DNA of 64,000 bases from Mantamonas sphyraenae (taxonomy: Eukaryota > CRuMs > Mantamonadidae), in contig JAPMXV010000034.1 in NCBI GenBank assembly GCA_026936335.1, positions 442,001 to 506,000 on the forward strand, given 5' to 3'. Of this stretch, positions 1-9,400 are shown piece after piece (position 1 is the first letter of the stretch; each line of letters opens with the position of its first letter). The position numbers were made by a program, and so were the translations under genes. The notes below the pieces were generated by a model that had not been told where the DNA came from, did no database searches, and saw only the letters and a list, made by a program, of their open reading frames with translations.

Positions 1-2
1 CA

Positions 3-3000
3 CAGGTTATCGTCATCATCCGAAGGACTGAATACTTCGTCGGCACCTCCTTTTGGCTCGTCGCCTGGATTTTCCAGGCCCTTTCCCGCCTCGAAGTCCG
101 CGACATGGCTCTCATCTACACAGCCACCTTTCTCAGCACCCGTGCCTTGGTTCTCATTGTCGGCCTCTTTTACCGCTACGACACATTTACCTGGGACATC
201 TTTATTTCCGTCTCCGCTCAGGACGCCATCAACTACGGCAGTGGCGCCGTTACTGCCTTTTTCATTCTTGTCGCCGAACGTCGAGACTTCCTCACCATCA
301 CCGCCGCCTACGAACGTCTCCTCGGCGCAAACACAGAGCGTGTCCAACACCTCGAGCAATGTTGCGGCTACGACGTCGCTGCCATCTTCCAGAGCCACGC
401 TGCCGACCCCGCCCCGTTCCCTATGCCCGTTTTGGCACTCTCCCTCCAGCCGGAAACCGCTTCCCTCGACCACATCTCCGCCACAGACAACGCCTGCACA
501 GGCACGGAAAACCCCGTGGCCACAGCCCTATCTGAACTCTGTGCAGAGAACGACATTCAGGTCTGGCGCCAGTACGGCGATCGCGTCCTCATTGCCGCTC
601 CCGTCTCCAGCTTCCTCGACTATCTCGACCACCAGGACGACATCAGCGAGCCCTTCTACAACACAGCCGCACAGCTCATCATCCAACTCGCCCTCAACTT
701 GCACAGCATCGTCGGCCCGCGCAACGACGTTCAAGTCACTCTCAACATCAACGTCGCCGATCTCGCTCACGTCCGCTGCGGTGTCCAGGAGTACATGGGT
801 GGCCGCATTAGCGGTCCTGCTGTGCACAACGCCATCCACAATGTCCTTTCCGATCACGACTCCTTTCCTATCCGTGTCCTCGCCCGCGACCAACTCGCTG
901 CAAACTCCATCCTCTCCGTCTTCACCCAGTATGCCTCCTATCACACCATTGACCCGGCTCTCTCCACCAACCCTTCCTCCTCTGTCCTCCTCGCCCTAGA
1001 GCCTTCATCCGGCGCCATCCTCTCCAGGCGCAACTCCGTCACTCCCAGCCGCCGCGGCTCCATCACCCCCTCCCGCAGGGGCTCCCAATCCTCTGTGCAC
1101 ACGCCAACCGCCCTCCCCGGACGCCCAGACTCTCCCTCAAACTTCCTCCGTCGTGTCTCTGATCATCGCAAGTCCACTGATATCATGCGCATCTCTGCCG
1201 ACTCTGTCCAATCCCCCTTCACCCCTCACCACGACACGGGAAACCCCATCTCCCTCCCTCGACGCGTGTCCTCTTCTTCCAACAACCACTCCCCGGCACA
1301 CAGTCCCGAGCGCACAGGCCACCGCGACAAGCATTCCCCCGCCGGCCCCGCCTCTCTCCTTCTCGACGAACCCCACTCGCCCCTCACTCCCACAGGCATC
1401 CCTTCCACAGCTCGTCGCTTCTCCGTTGCCCTCGGGAGTGCTGACCACGACGTGACCTCCACTCCGGCAAACGCCTTTTCCGCCGTCGACCGCCTCGCCT
1501 CCATGTCCCGCGACACCGACAAGCGCAAGCGTCGCCACAAGAACAACTCCGCCAAGTACAAGGTCTCTCTTGATCTCAAGCAACGCCTCTCCTCCGTCGC
1601 CCGCTTCGATCAGGACGACCTCGATAGCTTGGACGACGACTCCTTGTGCGGTCCCTGGTGGGTCTGGTACACCAGTGATTTGCAGCCCATGCACACAGGC
1701 TACGCAGAACTCCTCAACAAGATTGCCAAACAGCTTCCCAGGCGTCGCACCAGTCTCCGCTACACAGACCCGCGCCTCGAGTCCGACTTCAACCAGGATC
1801 TCGCAAACAACTCCTTCCGCGTCCTGCAAATTGCCATCACCGTCTACATGCTCCTTCAGGTCTTTCTCGTCCTCTACGACGTCACCATCCACCCCGAACT
1901 CACCGACCAGATGGCCTTCTTCCGCGTCACGGTCTTTACCCTCACCACGGCCGGCCTCCTCGCCTTTATGCGCTCCACCTACTTTCCCACTCGCATGCAG
2001 TCCACCCTTCTCATCTCCTTTCTCATCTTTGGCGCCGCCCAGATCACCCTCTCCCTCCTCGTCCCCGAGAAGGAGATGGAAAACTACCAGGTCATGTCCG
2101 AACGATTCGTCATGCATCTCAGCAACTTCTCCTACCTCCATCTCCACAACATCCGCCTCGTCGACGGCATCCTCCTCATCTATGTCGCAGGAATCATGTA
2201 CGTACGCGGCTACACAACCCTTCTCCTACGCGTCTTTGAGCTCGCCCTCCTCATGGTTCTCTTTCTCGAGGGTGGCCGCATCATCGAAGAGTCGCGCCGC
2301 AGGCAGTTTACAGTCCATCAGCTCACTCGCCTCACCGCCAGCGAGCAGGAGTTTCTCCGCAAGGAGCACTCCTTGTCATCCCTCCGCAACGGCTCCCGCA
2401 ACAGGCCTCGCAGCGACAGCGCTCTTTCCTCCCGCGCTCTTTCTCACTCGGGCTCCTCAGCCGCACTCTCCTTCTCTGCCCTCTCTGGCCCCGAGTACGA
2501 CGTCGTTCGCCTTGTCGGCAGCGAGGCCGGTTCCGCCTTTACCCCAGTGCCCCCGTCTTCCGATCTGCAAAACGACGACGACACACAGGGCATCCAGCGC
2601 TTTGCCTACTCCATGCTCATCTCTGCTGAGCTCATTCCGGCCGCAGAGCGCCTCATTGGCATCCCGTCCCCCTTTACACGCATCAGCATAGCCCACGCAG
2701 TGATGGACATCATCAGCGCAACCCGAGCTGCATCCAAGGTCACCCTGCACACCTCCACCAAACCAGACGGCACCATCATCGTGTACACAGAGCCCAGTTT
2801 TGAACCTCCCGCACGCCATCGTGACACCCTCCTCTCCATTGCCAACCAGGTCCTGCAGATTGTCCCTCGCGAGCACCGTGCCCGTGTCGCACTCACCGGC
2901 CCCGTGGTCGCCATCTCCTACGGTTCCTGCGACGTATCCACCAATCCCATGGACGTGTACAACTTTGAAGCGCTCAACGTGTCCGGCGAGGCCATCGACA

Positions 3001-4586
3001 CCCTCCTGGACGGCTGGTATCTGCGCCCCGAGTGGATGCAGACCATCGACTCGGGCGCCCTCCTCCTTTGTTCCGAGTGGCTCATCGACGAGGCCGCACG
3101 ACTCGGCCAGTACCTCGTGGAGCAACGCCAATCCTTTGCGGATCCCCCCGAAGATGGCCACTTTTCCATGAGCAACATCCAGTACTGGCGCACTCGCGTC
3201 GACAAGCGCCGCCAGACGCAAGATGCGCATCAGGAAGTGCTCCAGCAAGTGTCCCAACGTCTTCCCCTGCTCAATTGGGGATTGCTGCGTCGCATGGTCA
3301 CCAGCTGGGTGTTTGCTACCCCAGACTTCCAAGGCGCCCTCCGCACAGCAGAGGTGCGCACCATCACCATGCACAAGGCCATCATGCGTTGGACGCGCCC
3401 GGCCACATCTGCCTCCATGTTCTGCCTCGCCTTGTATCTCCTGGGTGCCCAGCTGTTTACTGGCAGCGCCCTTCCCTCAAACACCGTCGCCTGGATCAAC
3501 GTTGCCGCCGCAGGTGTGGCCCTTCTCAGTGCCATCATTTGCAGCGTGTTCACAAGCCATCTCACCTGGCACGTCTACATTGGCTTGCAGGCCCTTGTCG
3601 GCGTGGCGTGCATTCTTGTCCCTGCCGTCGCCTCCGGGCCTTCCATCACGACCATCATGCTCTTCATCGTCGGTGTCAGCACGTGTGCACACGTGTCGCA
3701 ATTCTTTGCCCTGACCTGGCTTATAGCCGACCTCGTGTGGTTGGGCGTGGAATCCTACTCGCACCTGCAAGACCTCACCAACCTTTATATTCTCGTTGGC
3801 GACATCGTGTCGGCGTTGGTCATCACCGTGGTGGCTGTGTGGTGTAACGGTCTGCGACTCGCCTCACTTCTGGAGCGCATATGCTTCTTGGGAGACGACG
3901 AGGAGGAGGACGACGAGCAAGAGCACAACGACGCCGGCACAGACTCCAGTGTCACGCAAACCACCTCTCACAATCCACCCAAGCTTCGTGTGCGCCTGAG
4001 TAGCGGCCCAAACACCGCCCAAGAGTCCTTCCGTACCTTTGTTGGACGCCGGCTCGGCACCTCGTACCGCAATGTTCTCTTTGCCATCCTTGTGTTGAGC
4101 ATGCTTGTGCTCGTGCGCCAACTGGAGTACATTACCAAGCGGCCCGAAGCGTCCCAGGAAGTCATGCAGCAAGTCGTGGCGCTCACCATCTTTACAGTTC
4201 TGCCCGCCACATCCTTTGCCTACGTGGCCACCTACCTGCCCCAGCTCCACGACAGCATCTCCAAGTTTGGTGACGCCGTCCTGTGTGCTCTGTTGCTCTG
4301 TGTCAGCGGCGTGTCCTGGATCATCAACGACCCCACCATCCAGGGCCTCAGTGGGGGCAACGAGCTCTCCGTTTTTGTCCTCCTCCTGCTGGGCTTTGGC
4401 ATGCACGGCGGCTCCGAAGTCCTGGTTTTGGGCGTGCTCAGCCTTGCCGTCACCGCTCTCTCGGCAATCTTTACTCTCTCCGGCTGGCTGCCCGTCGTCG
4501 AATGCGTTGCCAGTTTTGTTGTGGGCGGCTTGATCTCCAGGGAGATTGTCCGTCTGCGCAAGGTCTCGTTTCAGCGCAAGCCTTGA
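3..4586 (+). CDS. Polytopic membrane protein resembling a degenerate transmembrane adenylyl cyclase (5' partial)
   Basis: The reading frame is open to the left edge, so the N-terminus is missing; 1527 residues are visible and no intron is seen. Order: a membrane tail (about nt 3-290), a cytosolic domain (about 300-960), a Ser/Pro/Arg-rich linker (about 960-1790), a TM cassette (about 1800-2280), a second cytosolic domain (about 2500-3130) and two further TM cassettes (about 3380-3880 and 4060-4560) separated by an acidic stretch. Both cytosolic domains follow the strand pattern of class III cyclase homology domains: the first has a YGD segment like the second metal Asp of cyclases, and the second has GPVVAISYG followed by a VYNFEALNVSGEAID stretch. 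The usual first metal Asp motif is not evident, so catalysis is doubtful. The C1-TM-C2 order recalls animal-type adenylyl cyclases. The cyclase assignment is my inference; the membrane topology is clear. Confidence 0.6.
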   Translation, partial: QVIVIIRRTEYFVGTSFWLVAWIFQALSRLEVRDMALIYTATFLSTRALVLIVGLFYRYDTFTWDIFISVSAQDAINYGSGAVTAFFILVAERRDFLTITAAYERLLGANTERVQHLEQCCGYDVAAIFQSHAADPAPFPMPVLALSLQPETASLDHISATDNACTGTENPVATALSELCAENDIQVWRQYGDRVLIAAPVSSFLDYLDHQDDISEPFYNTAAQLIIQLALNLHSIVGPRNDVQVTLNINVADLAHVRCGVQEYMGGRISGPAVHNAIHNVLSDHDSFPIRVLARDQLAANSILSVFTQYASYHTIDPALSTNPSSSVLLALEPSSGAILSRRNSVTPSRRGSITPSRRGSQSSVHTPTALPGRPDSPSNFLRRVSDHRKSTDIMRISADSVQSPFTPHHDTGNPISLPRRVSSSSNNHSPAHSPERTGHRDKHSPAGPASLLLDEPHSPLTPTGIPSTARRFSVALGSADHDVTSTPANAFSAVDRLASMSRDTDKRKRRHKNNSAKYKVSLDLKQRLSSVARFDQDDLDSLDDDSLCGPWWVWYTSDLQPMHTGYAELLNKIAKQLPRRRTSLRYTDPRLESDFNQDLANNSFRVLQIAITVYMLLQVFLVLYDVTIHPELTDQMAFFRVTVFTLTTAGLLAFMRSTYFPTRMQSTLLISFLIFGAAQITLSLLVPEKEMENYQVMSERFVMHLSNFSYLHLHNIRLVDGILLIYVAGIMYVRGYTTLLLRVFELALLMVLFLEGGRIIEESRRRQFTVHQLTRLTASEQEFLRKEHSLSSLRNGSRNRPRSDSALSSRALSHSGSSAALSFSALSGPEYDVVRLVGSEAGSAFTPVPPSSDLQNDDDTQGIQRFAYSMLISAELIPAAERLIGIPSPFTRISIAHAVMDIISATRAASKVTLHTSTKPDGTIIVYTEPSFEPPARHRDTLLSIANQVLQIVPREHRARVALTGPVVAISYGSCDVSTNPMDVYNFEALNVSGEAIDTLLDGWYLRPEWMQTIDSGALLLCSEWLIDEAARLGQYLVEQRQSFADPPEDGHFSMSNIQYWRTRVDKRRQTQDAHQEVLQQVSQRLPLLNWGLLRRMVTSWVFATPDFQGALRTAEVRTITMHKAIMRWTRPATSASMFCLALYLLGAQLFTGSALPSNTVAWINVAAAGVALLSAIICSVFTSHLTWHVYIGLQALVGVACILVPAVASGPSITTIMLFIVGVSTCAHVSQFFALTWLIADLVWLGVESYSHLQDLTNLYILVGDIVSALVITVVAVWCNGLRLASLLERICFLGDDEEEDDEQEHNDAGTDSSVTQTTSHNPPKLRVRLSSGPNTAQESFRTFVGRRLGTSYRNVLFAILVLSMLVLVRQLEYITKRPEASQEVMQQVVALTIFTVLPATSFAYVATYLPQLHDSISKFGDAVLCALLLCVSGVSWIINDPTIQGLSGGNELSVFVLLLLGFGMHGGSEVLVLGVLSLAVTALSAIFTLSGWLPVVECVASFVVGGLISREIVRLRKVSFQRKP

Positions 4587-4727
4587 GGACGGGCGATTTC
4601 ACGGGGGAGGAGTGGGAAGGAATGATCCGTCAACCCTCTCTCCCTCTCTCGATGTCAACAGTGAATGTGGGCAGGGCGAACAGAACGACCGACAACCCAA
4701 CAAAATCCCGTTTCCCAGCAACCGATC

Positions 4728-5861
4728 ATGGACTCGCGCATGGAGATGCGAGATCTCCTGTACTGGGAAAAGCAGGATGCCGCGTTGTGTCTGGTGCATT
4801 CCATCAATGCGTGCGTGCAGGGCCAGTATGTCACCGAAGTGGACCTGGCCGAGATTGCTCGAGAGCTGGACGTCAAGGAACGCGAAGCAATGGCAGAGGC
4901 CGGCATCGATTCGCGCGAGTATTTGGAGTTTGTGGCTGTAGGTGATGGTGTTGGCGCGGGGAGGCCGGGGGGGGGGAGGTGGTTGTTTGGCTGCTGACAC
5001 ACAAGCGGGTTTCGGGATTCGCAAACGCCTCACAGAACGATAGCTCCAACGTGGACATGTCGGGAAACTACAGCTCGCAGGTGATGAGCGAGGCGTTCAA
5101 GAACATGGGCTTTGAGTGTGACTACTACCATCTCAACGGAGATCCTCTGTACGTCCGCGTGTGCTGTGAGGAGCTGCAGCCGTTTGCGAGAACGAATTCC
5201 GACCGCTGCGGCGGCATCTGCGACACACGCGCTCGCTTGCATGCTCACACCGCTGGGGTTTCATTCACACAGCAAGGAGACGGCGTTCATTTGCAACCTG
5301 AGCGACCACTGGTTCGCCATCCGGCGAGTGGGCAAAATCTGGTGGAATCTCAACTCGTTGAACGACGCGCCAGAAGTCATCTCCAAGACGTACCTGAAAA
5401 TGTTGCTCATGCAGCTGGAGAGTGAGGGCTACTCCATCTTTGTGGTGCGTGGCGAGTTTCCAGAGTGTGTGGCAGAGCAGGGGGCGCCGCCGCAGTTGTC
5501 GTACCTACAAAGCAGCGGCTCGTCTGGCGAGACCGGCTCTGAGGACTCAATGCTGCAGGAGGCGTTGCGCCAGTCTCTGCTCGACGGCACAGGCGGTACG
5601 CAACAGCAGCAGCAGCAGCAGCAGAACCAAGAAGACGGCATGGACACCGACGACGAAGAGGCCCAACTCCAGGCTGCCCTGGCCCTCAGCATGCAGGGTT
5701 CGTCCACCCACACCAGCAATAGTGGAACACAGCAGACGTGTGAGCCCAAGCCCATCTCCGAGCCCGAACTCACCGAAGAAGAGAAGCGGCAGGAGATGCG
5801 CGAGCGAATGGCTGCCGCGGCAGAACGGCGCTGGGCCAGCCAGGACCAGGAAAATGAATGA
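4728..5861 (+). CDS. ATXN3: Ataxin-3-like Josephin deubiquitinase with polyQ between UIMs
   Basis: Cysteine protease that trims ubiquitin chains. Three exons (4728-4937, 5006-5148, 5273-5861) join in frame to 313 aa; the introns are GTAGGT...AAG with CTGACACA and GTACGT...CAG. The Josephin domain spans about residues 1-175. The Gln-Cys pair Q16 and C21 matches human Q9/C14, SDHWFAIRR carries the catalytic His, and WWNLNSL the Asn. After it come a ubiquitin-interacting motif (DSMLQEALRQSLL), eight consecutive Gln encoded mainly by CAG, and a second UIM (EEAQLQAALALSM), then a basic helix. This mirrors human ataxin-3, where the Gln tract also lies among UIMs. The start is the ATG just before MDSRMEMRDLLYWEKQ; an upstream in-frame ATG at 4665 would add an unconserved leader. 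Confidence 0.92.
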
Positions 5862-5987
5862 GATCTCAGTGTGATTGCCTCGTTTCAAGTTCTTTCGTCC
5901 GTTCCCATCTCCCCCCTCCCCCTCCTCCCCCAATTCCTTACAGGCGTTTTCAGTTGAGCGCGCTTTTGCAGGTACACGCACAGGGGC

Positions 5988-5993
5988 AATAAA
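5988..5993 (+). terminator. Candidate polyadenylation signal AATAAA
   Basis: A canonical AATAAA hexamer lies 127 bp after the ataxin-3-like stop codon, in the gap before the next gene on the same strand. It is the expected place for 3' end formation of that mRNA. Its use is inferred from position only. Confidence 0.5.
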
Positions 5994-6066
5994 GTATTGA
6001 AACAGCCACATGTCCTTGTCATGTCGGTGCTCCATGGTGTGCTTGCTCAATCGATAGTCCCTCAGC

Positions 6067-6101
6067 AGGGATTGCAGCGGTTGAAACCCGCTGCAACCCC
6101 T
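6067..6101. repeat. Inverted repeat / hairpin upstream of the Fanzor-like ORF
   Basis: TTGCAGCGG (6072-6080) and its exact complement CCGCTGCAA (6088-6096) flank a 7-nt loop, TTGAAAC. After one mismatch, four further base pairs (AGGG with CCCT) extend the stem to 14 positions. It lies 300 bp 5' of the start codon of the giant ORF. Confidence 0.7.
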
Positions 6102-6400
6102 CCTGGAAATGAACTCAGTGTCGTACGAATCGTCCATGTCATCTACGTACGTCTCTACCGTGCACACTCGCGCCTGGGTTCGTACCCATTGCATGGAAAA
6201 GACAATACCAGCGTGGAGACTGGGATCCCCTGGTAGTGCGTCCCCATCACCTGAACCTGCGGCTACCCGTTGATTCCAATGCACTTGGCCGCACACCCCT
6301 CTATTCACCTGCTGCACCGGCGTTATATTAGCTCGCCGTCTGATTGAGCAGCGGGTTTGCAGCCCGAGCAGAACCAACGTAGCGACACTCTGTGCCAGGT

Positions 6401-9400
6401 ATGGTCCTCACGCGTGGAGACCACCGTCGCGACGCGTCCAAAAAGTACAATTGCAACCTTTCGGATGTTGAGATGGACGCTGCCTGGATACACGACGAGT
6501 ACAGGGCAAACGGAAAATCACCGCCGAGATTGCAAATTCACCCGTCCGCCTTCCACTTCCTGTGCCATACAACAGGCAAATCGCATCGCTGTCGGGTTCC
6601 CATTGCATCGGAGGAGCATTTCCGTGTGGTTCTGAGGCTGATGCGGTATGCAATTAGCACCTTGACCAGGTATAGGGTGGACACAGAGGGCGCGCTGCAG
6701 TTCCAGCTGGTTTGTGCGCTTCTGTCGCTGGTGGCTGGTGTCGGGGTGTATGATGTCCCCCAGAAGACTCTGCACATGTTCAAGCGACACTCTACCATCA
6801 TCACCACCACCCCAATCATCATGGAAGCGGCCTACAGTGCGTCCGACGTCGCGCAGAACACGGGGAATGCAACGTCTGCTTTGAAACGCGCAGTTTGTGA
6901 CGCAGCACAGAGCGGAGCCCTGTGTCGCGACTGCGGTTGGGTTACTGAAACCGGCCTCTACACGGGTGACCAGTTGACGGCTCTGGCCGAGACGCTCTCG
7001 GCTGAAACGGAGCGCAAGTTCGAGATTGAAACATGCGTTTCTCCAAGGCACCCTATACCGGGCAGCCACGTCTCTTCCTGTTTCAACATGACCCAACGCA
7101 CGGATCCCAACACGCGTCCCGTCGTCCACATGGCGGACAGTCTGAGCACACGCGAAATACGCGACGGGTTCGGCGGGAAGAAGCGCAATCCAGCTTGTGC
7201 AAATCAGCCTCAGGTGTCAGCGGGCGAAACGCACCATTGCACGCAATTGTTTGTGTTGCACGTGGAAGACATGATCGTACGCCACATGGCAGCTGCATCT
7301 GCTCCCGCGAAACCCAGCTCCCCCCTGGACAGGGCACCTGCAGGTTCGTCAACGCCACTCTGCACCTCAAGCACATCCAGCTCCTCCTCCTCCTCCTCTT
7401 CTTCTTCTTCTTCCTCCTCCTCCTCTTCTTCTTCTTCCTCCTCCTCCTCCTCTTCTTCTTCTTCCTCCTCCTCCTCCTCATCGTCATCAGTGCTAGACAA
7501 GGCCGTGGATTCCTTTTGCGACGAGCTGGATGAGTTGCGAGGTCGATTCAACATGGCTCCGGACACGGTCACACTCTATCTCCAGAGAAACACCGTGGCT
7601 TCGGTGGACACGACTCTGGCCCAGTTCAACAGGAGGGAACTGGTTTTGGAAGCCGAACTTGCGCACAAGTTTGACATCTCGGTGTCTCACGTCCACACTG
7701 CAGTCAAGCAGAGGTGCGAGCAGAGAGGCGTGAAGGTTGTTGAGCATACTGCCGCAACGTCAAGGTGCCTCCGGGATGCTTGTGACGGTGAAACCTTGCT
7801 TTGGTGCCCAACCAACGATGGTAGTGTGCTTCGGGCCGGTATTTGGGTCAACGCACAAGGCGATGCCATCAGACTGATCCAAGACGACCATGCCGAAAGG
7901 CTTGTCTGCGCAATCCTCTGTGGCTCGACGACTCTGGATGTGTCGATGTCGCTGGTGGGCGAGACGCACAAGGCGGTGGACATGGTGCGAGCTGGCGGTC
8001 TGCTGAATCTCAAAACTGTGACCAAAACCGCAGGATTGAGCAGGTTGCGCAAGCCAGAGAGAGACCAGCTGCACGCTGAAACCGTCCGAGCCATGTGCTC
8101 CGTGCTTAGTTCGGCTGCCCTGGACCGTGTCAACGAGCGTCTGACCGAACATCTCACCCACACGACACTGGCTTCGTGCTCCCGGAACGGCCAGGGCGAG
8201 GACGAGGTGTCCATCCAGGGCACAGAGTGTCTCCTGGAAGCGATGCGTGCCATGCCACCGAGGGCAGCTGGAGTCATGGCCGATCTGCTTCGCCGATTCC
8301 CGCATGGAACACGCGTGCGGGATGTGATTGCTCTGGTGCAGGAAGCAGTGGAAGCACAGCCGACAGAGCGACCATCTGTCGGTGTCAGCCGTACCTGCGT
8401 TTTTGTGCGCCGCAGGATGGTTCATGGGCGGACCCTCCATCTGTTCCTCGAGCAGGACTCCATCGAGTGCGGGTCACTTTTGCAAGCAATGGGTGTCCAA
8501 CACGTGTTGGACGCGCTGAATGGTGCTCAGCTGGAGGAGTGGGCATGCGTCATCCGCCGTTTGGTGCAAGCAGAACAGGACCTGGTGGCAAGCGCCAAGG
8601 CAGAGGCCGATGCCACGGAGTACGTGGAACAAGATACCTGGAACGAGTTTTTGGCAGCACTGGACAAATTCGAGGAATCAAATGCACTGACGCAAAGGTT
8701 CAGCCAGTCGACGACCAAACTCGACTCGGCCACGATCGAGCAGCTGCGTGCGTCTGCCCCGAAGGCCAGCAAGGTGCTCTCGTTGCCCACAGGAGTGAAG
8801 CTGATGCGCATTGTTCCGCACAAGCCCAAGAAGCCAAAGGCAGAACGGCCGCTGCTGAGCGAGTCGTGGCCGGGTTTCTTGAGCGACAAGCTTGGACTCA
8901 TTGTCAAGGGTGTCGCAAACGCGACTGTGACACACACAGACGTCCTCACAAGCAAGACTGTCAAGTTTACGCGAAGCAAAGGCCAGGTGCGGCAGGTGGA
9001 GCACGGCAGCGAGCCGCTGGCAGGCATGGCGGCCGAGGTGCAAGATGCGGATCGACGCGGGTACGAAAAGCAGCGGCACGAGCTGCTTCTCCACTTGGAC
9101 GGCATTCTTCCAAACTCCTCAAGCAAGGAAGAAGATGTGACGGAAGAGGGGGAGGGGAAGGAGAAGGAGACGAGTGAGGGGAAGGGGAAGGGGAAGGCGG
9201 CGGTGGAAGCGATGGACACCCAGTGCGAACTGCCTGCCGTGCTGGCGAAGGACGAGCAGTTGGAGGCCGTGCAAACGCTGGAGGAGATGGAAGAAGACGA
9301 TCAACAGCGCCGGATCGAGGACATCGAGCGCATTGACACGCGGCTCAACTCGGTGCAGGGATGTGCCAGCTTTGAACAGCTCGTCGATGCCCTGCTACAG

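Larger units (their letters stand above)
5862..6400. other. Intergenic region between ataxin-3 and the giant ORF
   Basis: These 539 bp form the longest gene-free stretch of the window. They hold a pyrimidine-rich run (about 5903-5935), the AATAAA at 5988 and a strong hairpin at 6067-6101. No protein-like reading frame was recognised. The stretch includes the 5' UTR and promoter of the downstream ORF. Confidence 0.7.

Noticed and set aside
5547-6377. Open frame on the minus strand spanning the ataxin-3 3' end and the intergenic gap
   Set aside because: Begins inside the region complementary to ataxin-3 coding sequence, has no protein-like features, and the gap shows a polyadenylation signal instead.
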